A stretch of DNA of 27,871 nt from Podochytrium sp. JEL0797 (lineage: Eukaryota > Chytridiomycota > Chytridiomycetes > Chytridiales > Chytriomycetaceae), in contig JADGJG010000250.1 of the NCBI GenBank assembly GCA_027596195.1, positions 1-27,871 of the forward strand, in the 5' to 3' direction. The notes beneath the pieces were generated by a model that was not told the DNA's origin, searched no databases, and saw only the letters and a list, made by a program, of their open reading frames with translations. The translations under genes were made by a program, and so were the position numbers. Numbering within the stretch: position 1 is the stretch's first letter; every line of letters begins with the position of its first letter. Positions 18,039 through 27,567 of the stretch are shown here, one piece after another.

Positions 18039-19151
18039 ATGCTCGTGTTTGCCAACTCCTCAGAGACCAAGCCACTCCTTTCCCAACACACGGACAGCCC
18101 CCACAACACAATATCAATCAGCACCGAGCCTCGCACCCTCATATTCGTTCCTGAGCGGCGGCGCAGAGGAATCACCTGTCTCCAGCTCATTGTCGGGGTG
18201 TGTGTGCTTCTGTTCATTGCGCCACGCTTGCTGCGGTCATGGTCCACGATGTTCCCTATCGAGTTTGGAGCCAATCTGCCAGACGTTGATGGATCATTCT
18301 CATTTGGCGCTGGCAGTTTCTCTGCGGTGTCAATTGATTCTCAAGGCGATTTTGGCACCACAGACGTTGATGTCCGAACAGGCAGCGATTCAGACGCCAC
18401 ACTTTTGTTCGCCATCGCCTCCAACGATGCCATTGCCCAAAACCAAACAAGCGTCACTGCCAGCGTCGAATCCAACACGCTCTTCATTCGCGTTCGCTTC
18501 CCGCAAGAACTCCTTCTGTCGCAAAATCGCAAACTCCATACCACCCTCTCTCTCACACTTCCCAAAGAGATTGCCGGATTCTACATGAACGCGGACTCCG
18601 CAAGTCTTCTCTACGACGGTCCCAACGTCTCAGGCTCCTTCAACTCCCAAATCGAGACCGGAAGTGTAACGACCCAATCCGCACTCTCCTCTTCCATCAT
18701 CAGCATCTCATGCTCCACCGGCAGCATCTCCCTCCTCCAAAAAGTCGAAGCCGACATTCTCGACCTCGAAACCACAACCGGAAGCATCCACACAAACACC
18801 GCCAGCGTCTCAAACCGTGTACAACTCGAGTCCAAAACCGGAAGCATTGACACCTCCTCCTCAGGAGCTTATACCCACTTCAGCGCTTCCACTGCCGATG
18901 GGTCCCTCACTCTTGAGCTGAACCCCTCCTCTTACGAAACGGTGTTCAATCTCGCAAGTAAACTGGGTTCCATCAAGGCGTTCGTGACTGGATTCAGCGG
19001 TCGATACGTTGCGGAATCAATCAGTGGCGATGTGAAGGTTTCGGGGCGTGCTGTGCGGAAAACAACAAGCACTGTGGGGGATGATGAATCGGGGAGGGGA
19101 GAGTTTGCGGCTCGTTCTGGTCATGGATCTGTTATGCTTTTGTTCAATTGA
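18039..19151 (+). CDS. type II membrane protein with DUF4097/adhesin-like beta-solenoid, copy 2
   Basis: A single exon of 370 residues from the ATG at 18039, chosen because the first residues (MLVFANSSETKPLL) align with the start of copy 1 while the open frame further upstream does not. The acidic di-leucine signal is kept (ETKPLL). The membrane span lies at about 46-64 (LQLIVGVCVLLFIAPRLL) and is followed by the shared MFPIEFG motif. The ectodomain repeats the TGSV/TGSI beta units of copy 1 at the same spacing, with near-identical core (YDGPNVSGSF, ISISCSTGSISLL, DILDLETTTGSIHTNTA). The cytosolic tail and membrane span are much more diverged than the solenoid core. A truncated relic follows at 19461-19755. 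Confidence 0.75.
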   Translation: MLVFANSSETKPLLSQHTDSPHNTISISTEPRTLIFVPERRRRGITCLQLIVGVCVLLFIAPRLLRSWSTMFPIEFGANLPDVDGSFSFGAGSFSAVSIDSQGDFGTTDVDVRTGSDSDATLLFAIASNDAIAQNQTSVTASVESNTLFIRVRFPQELLLSQNRKLHTTLSLTLPKEIAGFYMNADSASLLYDGPNVSGSFNSQIETGSVTTQSALSSSIISISCSTGSISLLQKVEADILDLETTTGSIHTNTASVSNRVQLESKTGSIDTSSSGAYTHFSASTADGSLTLELNPSSYETVFNLASKLGSIKAFVTGFSGRYVAESISGDVKVSGRAVRKTTSTVGDDESGRGEFAARSGHGSVMLLFN

Positions 19152-19460
19152 TTTCATTATTTAAAGTCGCGCTCTTCATGGTTTTTTCTTTTTCCCCCGT
19201 GCCTTGTTCTCGAGAAAACACGAGTTGCACAAATGCCGCATGAGGCATAACCGATTTGATCCTCTTTTTGCGGCCAATTGGAAATTGGGCCACTAAAAAG
19301 AATAAAAACTAAGGAAGGGGAGAAGAAGAGCGGGATTGAGAAATAGGCTAATATACTCCGGGAATGTAACAACCCGCACAATTGTAGCAGTAAGGTCCGG
19401 GGCACCACGAGGGAGAACTAGTCCCGTATATAAAAAGTGGGAAAAAGAACCAAAACGCTT

Positions 19461-19755
19461 TTCCAAAAATCAAGATATCTGCGTATCGAATCCGACATTC
19501 TCGATCTGGAAACCACCGCCGAAATCTTCCCTACAAACAACTCGCGAGCGAGCTGGGTTCCATCAACATTCGAAAATGGATTCAGTGGTCGATGCGTTGC
19601 GGAATCAATTATTGGAAATGTGAAGGTATGCGAACGCGCCGTGCGGAAACAACAAGCACTGTGGGGGATGATTAATTGTTGAGGGGGAAATTTGCCGGTC
19701 GTTCTGGACGTGGATCTGTTGCGCTTTTATTTAATTGATTTCATTATTTAAATAA
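19461..19755 (+). pseudogene. relic of a third beta-solenoid gene copy
   Basis: The stretch reads as the 3' part of copy 2 with an internal deletion. ESDILDLETT is joined, after losing about 70 codons, to the equivalents of LGSI, NGFSGRCVAES, IGNVKV and AVRK, after which the frame stops early. The 3' flank (TTGATTTCATTATTTAAA) is the same as that after copy 2 at 19149, so the duplication included the 3' untranslated region. No N-terminus or membrane span is present. Confidence 0.8.
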
Positions 19756-19858
19756 ATGCTCGTTTTTCTGCTCTCTTTCTCCCAGAAGTTGATTGATTTC
19801 ACATCAAATTGTGCGCGTCAAAAAATTTTGATTAGAATATTTATTTCAAATTGAAAGG

Positions 19859-20829
19859 ATGTCTTCGTTCAACCAGAAGTTCAAGACCTGGGCCAACCAA
19901 GACGTCAACAACCTGGGACCACAGGGCTACACGCCGGTTCTGCAGAACATGCTTGTGTTCAACCCGAACCTGGAGGCCGCCGTGGCCGTGAATCTGATGT
20001 CGAGACCACACGAGCTGCACGACTGCCGCATGAGGCCAAAGGGACAGATTGCCGATCTGATCCTCGGTATGTTCTCCTGATGTTCTCCTAGTTGAGATCA
20101 ATTGGAAATGGGGAACTGACGCTACCCACTCAACCGCAGATGTGATCACGATCCCAACGAACGCAGTGGTTCCCGTCCAAACGGCCTTTGAAGCCGTCGA
20201 TATGATCAGGGCCTCGTATCGCACGAATATGCCCCTGGAAGGTGCTTTGCGTGCCGCCCAAGCCCTCAACTTCCGACTGTATTCGAACGACCACACAAGA
20301 GTCCACCACACGTTGGTCACAATGGATATTCTGTATCGCAACTGCGGCATCATTTTTGTTGCCCATATCGCGCTATACGCGGGTTTGTTGAAAAACTTCA
20401 TCGAGAGAAAGGTGAGGAAGGTGCCTCCTTTCTTATCTCTCTGACTGAATATTTGGATTTTCCCGCTAGACAACCTCCCAATCCAACATGGAGCTCTGCA
20501 TCCGCCTTATTGCTGAATGGCAAACCATCGAAATCGACCGTTCCATCAACTTTACTTTCAAAGATTTCGACCCAATCGAGGCAATGACCCGTCTGTTCGA
20601 GAATCTGGTGAAGGCCAAGTATCCAATTCCCGAAAAGAGTTTGGAAAACGTGAGAAATTTGTCCGATTTTTTTGATCCTAACTTTTGGACTAAATGCTGG
20701 ATTCGACAGATTCACCCAGGGAGACTCGCCGAACTACGCCAGTCCCCCAACGCGAAACTTTTCGGGATGATGTCGTCGAAGCCTTTGTCCTTCTCGAATT
20801 ATAAGCCTGGAAGCCATGTGAATGCTTGA
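19859..20829 (+). CDS. VHS/ENTH-like trafficking adaptor protein, copy 1
   Basis: Four exons are inferred: 19859-20066, 20140-20411, 20470-20649 and 20710-20829 (259 residues; phases agree). Residues about 60-190 look like an alpha-helical VHS/ENTH superfamily repeat: EGALRAAQAL, then DHTRVHHTLVTMDILYRNCG, then LLKNFIERK. These correspond to the helix carrying the family phrase for collective loss of neighbouring partners ('lls.LL..LvkNcG'). Such domains bind endosomal cargo signals or lipids; yeast Lsb5 and GGA-type proteins are candidates for the closest relatives. The C-terminal half is short and lacks an obvious GAT or ear domain. A second gene with identical exon phases lies at 24396-25379. 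The last intron (60 bases) has no stop and could be overlooked. Confidence 0.65.
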
Positions 20830-21679
20830 TTCGAAGAAAAATTAAAATAAATACATTGTAATAACAAAAAAATCTGTCTCCACTCAAGTCGCAATACTCT
20901 CGATCAGCGCGGTAATAAATCCGCAATTAGATTATACTTATTTATTTCAGAGCGAATAACTATCGCATATTCTCGGAACTCACAGTGAGATCAGCAGCGT
21001 GTGCGTTCGGCCGCATTTCCCACGCACGGAAATGTGCATTCCGTGGAAAACCCCCCACTTCATACCCCCCTATAATAATTACCACAACTCTCGGCCGCAT
21101 TTTCCGCACAAGGAAACGTTCATTGCATCAGTTCAAATTCGAGAAAATTTCTTTTGAGAAATCCGCTTGGGAAAAGAGAAATACGTACAAAATTTCTTTT
21201 AAGGAAATTACCATGCAAGAAATGATTATCACAACTCATTGCCGTACCACGTGGATGCGATGGATTTGACCAGTACGTCTTGGCTCTCGACAACGGCTCC
21301 TCTGTGTGCACGTGCTTGTTCCATGTCATTCTTGTAGCCATTTCTTTGAAATTCAGCTTGCCAATCTCGACAAGAAGCTGTTCAGTATCGACCTCATTCC
21401 GCGCCGCCTACTTTTAAACCATTATCAGCTCGAACCGCCATTGGGAGATTACGCCGGGATGGCAGCTTCCAATTCCATGCATATGTGGGTGCCAACTTCT
21501 TCTAAAATAATAACTTCAAAGATGCGGCCAATCATAAAACCTGGTGCCGCAAGAGAAAGGGGAGAAGGGTTGAGGAATAAGATAATGTATTCCATTATTA
21601 TATTTTTCGTTTTCTGTCATTTTTTTGTTCGGTCTATCATTTATAAGGAGATTTTTTCAGAAAAAATAAACAAATTTAT
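20830..21679. other. intergenic region with decayed WSC fragments
   Basis: No intact gene is seen. Two short stretches, about 21005-21050 and 21092-21130, resemble the segment at 21757-21790 that encodes the Cys-rich end of a WSC domain (CCGCATTTCCC.CGCACGGA). The rest, including a plus-strand frame at 21306-21686 with no recognisable domain, is A/T-rich. Confidence 0.5.
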
Positions 21680-23801
21680 TTATTAATAATACAATCATAC
21701 TCACAAGGGATAGAAAAAACGTAGTCGTTAATTTCCGATACACCACCACACATCTGAGCCGCATTTCCCGCGCACGGAGACGTGCATTCAAAGCTCTTAC
21801 TCGGCCCATACGGGCTGGAGACTGGGCCGCCGCAACACTCGTTCCCATTCTTTAACCCCAAAAAGAATACATTGAAAAGGACCATGTCGCTTCCCAAAGT
21901 TGCCATCCTAGCAGCTTGGGCACACAACTCAACTGTCATATTTTCACTAGTGAGCAGCAAGCCACCGAAAGTGTCCGGGAAACAACCAGTTGCAGTGCCC
22001 GAATTCGCTAAAGGTCTCCCATTCGATGGGGATCGTGTACATGAAAACTGCCGCTGGACCACCACACTTTTCGCTGGAATCCCCACCACACGCAACAACG
22101 CAGTTCGTGCTCAGCACCAAAGGAGTCCCCGCCAAGCATCCAAACCTACACGAGTTCCCATTCTCCAGGCCAATCGTGGTGTAAGGATAGTCTCAGTTAT
22201 GCGCCCACAGCATACAAAGCTCCACCGTCATCTGATAAAAATAATCGAATCCTGGATGAACCAGTTGTTGCTTCTCTCAAAACAGCCGACATATACAGGA
22301 CCAGTGGTCACGGGAGTGGCTCTAGTCGTGGTGGCAATGGCAATGGCGGAGGTTGAGGGAGAACGCAGTGGTAGCAGCGGCAGTAGTGGTGGTGGTCGCG
22401 GCTGAAAGCGTAGCAGACGTGGTATCCTTGACAGTAGTGAAAGCGGCACTTGTGGTGGAGACTTTTGCAACTTTGGAAGTAGTCCCAGCTTGAGACGGCA
22501 ATGCACAATCTGTTTCCAAATCGCGGTTAGAAAATATAGGTTCAGTGAACGAGGTTGGATGGATGAAACACACCCAAAGTAGGCCGACATGTGGTCTTTT
22601 GTGTGGCCAAGTCACGTGGAGCGACACAGCAGACGTACGACGCGTCGAAGCAGGTGTCTAATGGGGAGCATGTATTCCAGGCTTGGATAACGCTTCCTGA
22701 CGCGGCCCTCGTTGAAGTCTTGGCGGTTGGAACAGGCACAGATGCGACAGTGGTGGCGGTGTATGATGGAAGGGCGGCACAATCTGTTATCAAATCCGGC
22801 GTGTCAAAACTACAATCCGGAACTAGGTATCGAGCCGAGCAATTCAAAGGAGCACTTACTGGCGAGGTTGTTGGGTCGGCAAGTTGTCTTTCCTGTCGCA
22901 AGGTCGCCGGGAGCAACGCAGCAAACGTACGTCGGGTCGGCACATGTGTCGGTTGGTGCACATGTGATCCAGTTTTGGATTACGTTGCCTGGCGAGGATG
23001 GAGTAGAAACCCGACTGGTCGGAGCAGGGACCGACGCGACGGCGGAAACGGTCGATACAGGAAGCACCGCACAATTTGATTCCGAAAGCGTATAGGCTGA
23101 TCTTTCAAAACGATCGTGCTCGGCTTAACTCGAGGTGCTCCGGCAATTTTTTTCTTTCCAACGCAGCAAACGAACGTCGGGTCAGCTCAAGTGTCTGATG
23201 GCGCACACGTAATCCAGCCTTGGATTACGTTTCCCAAAGCAGGTGCAGTAGAAGGCCGAGCGGTTGAAACAGGGATCGACGCGTCAGCACTGACAGTCGA
23301 AACAGGGAGAGCGGCGCAATCTGAAAATAAACCAACGTGTCAACAACGAAGGGAACGCAATCGAATATTATAAACCAAGCATGCTTGCTGGCAAGATTGT
23401 TAGGGCGGCAAGTTTTCTTTCCTGTCGCAAGGTCTCCGGGAGCAACGCAACAAACATATGAGGTATCGGCACACATGTCTGATGTCGCGCAGGTGATCCA
23501 GTTTGCAATTTTATTTCCGCGCACCAAACCCGGCGAGCAGTCTATTCACGTTGAAGGAATAGAATTGGGAGAGAGGAGGGGGAAAAGAAAGCAGAGGTGG
23601 AGACAAACCTGAGGCAGGGCGACAGGTGGTTTTTTGAGAGGAGATATCCGCTGGAGCAACGCAGCAGGTATAGCTGCTATCAGCTCAAGTGTCAGTGGTA
23701 CCGCAGGTCTCCCAATCAGAGACGACAGAAGGCGCGCGGCGCGGCAAAGCGGGCACGGCAGCGACGATTGCTGCAATGGCAGCAAACAGAGCAAGACTCA
23801 T
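21680..23801 (-). pseudogene. decayed secreted gene: five cysteine-rich repeat exons, Thr-rich linker, two WSC domains
   Basis: Transcription order: a signal peptide (MSLALFAAIAAIVAAVPALP) and repeat 1 (23801-23609), repeat 2 (23541-23389), repeat 3 (from 23320), repeat 4 (about 23076-22860), repeat 5 (22783-22574), a Thr/Ala-rich linker (from 22509), WSC 1 (about 22310-22010) and WSC 2 (about 21990-21680). The repeats share W.TC..(T/S)DxCAD.SYVCCVAPxDLATxKTTCRP and start with a phase-1 splice. Damage: TGA codons in repeats 1 and 3, a lost splice acceptor before repeat 4 (AG changed to AA), a GC instead of GT donor after repeat 2, decay of the end of repeat 3, a frameshift in the linker and stops/frameshifts in WSC 1. 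WSC 2 (GCFPDTFGGLLL, MTVELCAQ, CAGNAAQMCGG) is the best preserved. This looks like a pseudogene of a wall-associated or extracellular lectin-like protein. Confidence 0.7.
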
Positions 23802-24395
23802 TTGAGAGATGAATTTTTGAACTGGAAACTACTGGGCTTTATATGCAAAGGATTGATTGCAACTGGGCTTGCAAGGTGCTTGGACAAAAAAAATCTGTGC
23901 TCAACAGTTTGGTTCCGTGTTCACGCGGGGTGGAAGTGGCAGATCTCACCGTGCATCCATCTATTGAAGCAACGCTTCATGCGTTCAAGCCTTTCGCAGT
24001 GCCCTGCCGACTGCCGTCGATTCAACTGAATTGGCCCGCGCCTGGGACTTTTCAATCCAAGCATCGAGGAAGTGATACCAGTGAAGTGGCTGCAGTCAGA
24101 AACGCCATTTGACTGGGGGTTTTCAAATCCGAAGACGTTTCTCTGGCCTTGAATCTGATTGCGCAAAATGTGCCTGCTCTTAGAAAAAAACATGTTTCCC
24201 CTTCACTTTATAGGGGAACATGCCGTTAAATGATGGTATTATTCCAAGTCACGCAAGCATAGCTTAATCAGCGATCTAGCTTAAAATAAGGCTCTGGTTT
24301 TTCAAAAATGGGTTTTGTGGCAGTTTTGTGGGTCAAGATTTTTTTCGTGCCTCCAATCAAAACCAACCCCCCTCGTGAACGCACGCAACAACACC
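23802..24395. other. intergenic region upstream of two divergent genes
   Basis: No gene is supported. It should hold the former promoter of the minus-strand repeat gene and that of VHS copy 2. A minus-strand frame at 23921-24193 has no recognisable domain. Confidence 0.4.
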
Positions 24396-25379
24396 ATGCC
24401 TTCCCTCGGCAACAAGTTCAAGAAATGGCTTGGCCAGGACGTCCACAACGCATCATCGTCCAGTGATGCATCCATCCATTTCCTTTCCCCATTCACCACC
24501 GTGCCCGGCTACAAACCGGGACTCGAGGGCGCCGTTGCCGTGACTCTGCTTTCGAGACCACACGAGCTGCACGATTGCCGGATGAGACCAAAGGGGCAGA
24601 TTGCCGATCTGATCATGGGTGCGCTTTGGAGTTCACCACACAACTCAATTAATACGCCAATCAAAACGCCAATCAAAAAAAACCCCAGATGTCGTCACAA
24701 GCCCATCGAACGCATCCGTTCCCGTCCAAACCGTCTTTGAACTCGTCGATATGATCAAATCCTCGTATCACATGAAAGCGCCGGAAGAAGGTGCTTTGCG
24801 CGCCGCTCAAGCCCTCCATTTCCGGTTATATTCGAACGACCACACAAGAGTCCACCACACGTTGGTCGTGATGGATATTCTGTATCGCAACTGTGGCATC
24901 ATTTTTGTTGCCAATATCGCGCTGTACGCTGGCTTGTTGAAAAACTTTATCGAGCGACAGGTTATCCCCCCCTCTTCTGCTTGCCCTCAGACTTAAGCTT
25001 TGAATTCTCCCACCAGACCACCTCCCAATCCAACATGGAGCTCTGCATCCGCCTAATCACCGACTGGCAAACCATTGCAATCGATGGCTCAACCAACGTG
25101 ATTTTCACTGATTTCGATCCGATCGCGAAAATGGGCCTTCTGTTTGAGAGCCTCGTGAAGGCCAAGTATCCTATTCCTGCGAAGAGTTTGGAAAAGGTTC
25201 AATTATGCCAAGTTTTTTTGGATTTTTTCTGACCACCACCCCGCCCTTGTCAGATCCAACAGGTTGCTCCTGCCAGATTGGCCGAACTGCAAAAGTCAGG
25301 CAACTCAAAGCCTCTTGGGCAGATGTGGTGGGACTTGCACTTTTCGACGTACAAGCCGGGAAAGCATGTGGTTGCTTGA
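24396..25379 (+). CDS. VHS/ENTH-like trafficking adaptor protein, copy 2
   Basis: Four exons are inferred: 24396-24618, 24689-24960, 25017-25196 and 25254-25379 (266 residues). Exons 2 and 3 have exactly the same length as in copy 1, and the core is close to identical (SRPHELHDCRMRPKGQIADL, RLYSNDHTRVHHTL, LYRNCGIIFV, IALYAGLLKNFIER). The N-terminal about 40 residues differ, with a Ser/Asp-rich insert (NASSSSDASI). The C-terminal exon is diverged but keeps the layout P.RLAELxKS...YKPGxHV.A. Introns begin GTGCGC, GTTATC and GTTCAA; the last two are weak donors, supported by alignment with copy 1. The function is inferred from fold alone, as for copy 1. The decayed WSC gene lies between the two copies. 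Confidence 0.65.
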
Positions 25380-25599
25380 TTCACACTTGGCCTTGCTCTT
25401 CAAGAAGTGTTGAAATAGAAAAAAATTATAGATATCGCGTTCTCTTTGATTTAATATTTTCATCCTTTCGACCCGTCACCTTAAAACTTCCTCGAAATGA
25501 ATCGAAATCCAAATTTTGTGAGAACGAATCAACGGCGTTCGGTGTTCGGAAACGGTATGAACGCGCGGTACTTCAGGACGGACGCGTAGGATCCGCAGG

Positions 25600-25705
25600 A
25601 CTTTATAATGGCAAGCCCCTCCTCCATTTTCTGAACCGCTTCCTCAGGTGGGGAAGTGAGTGTGTGTTTGCTTTTGACCCCGTCGTATCCTCGATACTCA
25701 ATTTA
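25600..25705 (-). pseudogene. fragment of a glutamine synthetase-like gene
   Basis: The minus strand encodes a short phrase, GYDGVKSKHTLTSPPEEAVQKMEEG, in which the family-typical GYDGVK and PP..VQK.E order matches the corresponding segment of the intact gene (around 26010-26090). The nearest side is interrupted before the PYLCVAAILA part, and nothing else of the enzyme is recognisable. The fragment lies directly downstream of the intact gene in the same orientation, so it is the end of an eroded tandem duplicate. Confidence 0.65.
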
Positions 25706-25786
25706 TAAACCGTCAAAACAAAAAATGTAAAACCCATCCATCCCCTCCTCTGCCCCCTCCTTCCAATCATCCAGCAAAAACCCCCC

Positions 25787-27412
25787 TCACCCAACCCCCC
25801 CCCGCCCGCAAATCACCGGACAATACCGCTGCACCTCCCCACGAGGACCAGCCGGCTCCCAAACCCTCCACTCATGCTTCCTCGTCCCCACATAATGATC
25901 CACAAACGCCCCCCCCAACACCCGCCTCGCCATCGAATCCTCCCTCTCCATCTCCAAATACGCTTCCTTCAGATTCCTCGCAAGCCTGACCTCCCCAGCC
26001 CGCCCCCCCTCTATTTTCTGCACAACCTCCGCAGGTGGAGACGCGAGCGCGAGTTTGCGTTTGACGCCGTCATACCCACACGCCAGAATGGCCGCAACAC
26101 AAAGGTACGGATTCGCATCCGCCCCAGGCACACGAATCTCAAGACGCGTCGCATTCGCAGGACAAGTCGGTGGGGTAATCAACCGAATGGACGTGGTTCT
26201 GTTTTCGACACCATACGAAACCGTGATGGGTGCCCAGTAGTTTTCGACAAGACGTTTGTAGCTGTTAATAGTAGGCGCGAAAATACACATGACGGAGGGG
26301 AGACCTTCGAGGACGCCGGCGAGGAACCAGGAGAGGAGTTGAGAAGTGGCGGGGATGGAGATTTGGTCTGGGGAGGAAGAGGAGGAGCTGGTGGAGGTTC
26401 CATCCGGATGGGTCCAGAGTCCCGCATTATCAGGATCAAATAAGTTCGCAGAGAGGAGGTCCGAAGGAGAAATAGAAACGTGCGTGTGTCCGCTGCATCC
26501 AGGGAGGTTGTTGTGTGGTTTCGCCATGAAGGTGGGCATGATTCCGTGTTTGATTCCAACGGATTTGGCAATCGTTTTGAACAGGTGGGCGTTATCCGCG
26601 AGTGTGAGTGGGTCCGAGTACTGGATAGCGACTTCGTAGACACCTGGGCCTGTTTCGGTGTGGAAAGCTTCGAGGGGCACTTTCATGGCGTTGCAGGCGT
26701 CCAGGATACCGTAAAAGTAGTCCGAGTTGAGGACGGGACGCGTGACGGAGTATCCAAACATTCCTGGCGTGAGCTTGGTCAGATTGGTTCCGCTCTTTTC
26801 GGCGACGGAATCGGGGGTTTCTATAGGTGACGGGGTTAGGGCATAGAATACGGGAATACGGGACGCACCTTTGAAGTTGAAAAACTCGTACTCCACACCG
26901 CACTTTGCACTCAGATTCAGGTCCGTGTTTCCCTGGGCAATGATGCGCTTCAAAAGACCTCGCGGACACATTGGCAACGCGAGCGAAGTGCGCGGGTCGA
27001 AAAAGTCGACGAGAAACAGCGGAATGTTTCGCTCCCACGGAACAGTGCGCATCGAGGCGAGATCGGGGATCGCAGTGATGTCGGGATATCCGCCTAGAAG
27101 GAGTGAGTGAGTCACGACCCATTCGTTAATCACACATTGTCAGTGCCAGGGAACACTAGACTGGATTTACTTTCCGCATCCGCCATCGCCACATCCCTTG
27201 AGGAGTACACCACGTCGTGCGAGTCCCACGCAAACACCACGTTGCAGAAGCCTATGACGCATTAGCAAAACAGTGTGCCACTTCACTTCGAATCGCTCAC
27301 CCAGCCCGTCCTTGGCCTTCTCAAACTTGGACACCACAACGAGTTTTCCGCGTGGGACCCCGTCCAAGTCGCAACCAGAGAGTTTGACGTGCGAGTGCTT
27401 TGATAGGTCCAT
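25787..27412 (-). CDS. glutamine synthetase-like (GS-I type) ligase
   Basis: Four exons are inferred in transcription order: 27412-27301, 27251-27171, 27093-26869 and 26820-25787 (483 residues; phases agree). Introns are 49, 77 and 48 bases; the third (26821-26868, GTGCGT...CTATAG) is in frame and would otherwise insert sixteen residues between FFNFK and ETPDSV. Family signatures are clear: GLGFCNVVFAWDS at the N-terminal beta-grasp; GVEYEFFNFK; EAFHTETGPGVYEV (metal-binding Glu residues); MAKPHNNLPGCSGHTHVS (ATP and ammonia site) and LEIRVPGADANPYL. It belongs to the GS-I-like group found in fungi and bacteria, where members act on glutamate or on other amines, such as gamma-glutamylation of polyamines or ethanolamine, so the substrate is open. 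A Ser-rich insert lies near residue 260. The start at 27412 gives MDLSKHSHVKL. Confidence 0.88.
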
Positions 27413-27536
27413 GACTGTTTTTCGAGATTCTTTGGTGGCAAATGAATGACCAAAAACGCCACTCGATTCGAGAGCGAAGCAGCGCAGCAAACTTATAAAT
27501 ATTCGTCAAACATTAATCGTCAATAAAAGTTACTGT

Positions 27537-27542
27537 TTTATT
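27537..27542 (-). terminator. AATAAA polyadenylation signal of the right partial gene
   Basis: On the minus strand an AATAAA follows the stop of the right partial gene at the same distance as in the left copy. Confidence 0.55.
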
Positions 27543-27567
27543 CAAATGAATTCATACCATAGTCCTT

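Noticed and set aside
21306..21686. Plus-strand frame of 126 codons
   Set aside because: No domain, no paralogue in the window, A/T-rich low-complexity end; it reads as chance.
23921..24193. Minus-strand frame of 90 codons upstream of the decayed repeat gene
   Set aside because: No recognisable motif and no conservation within the window.
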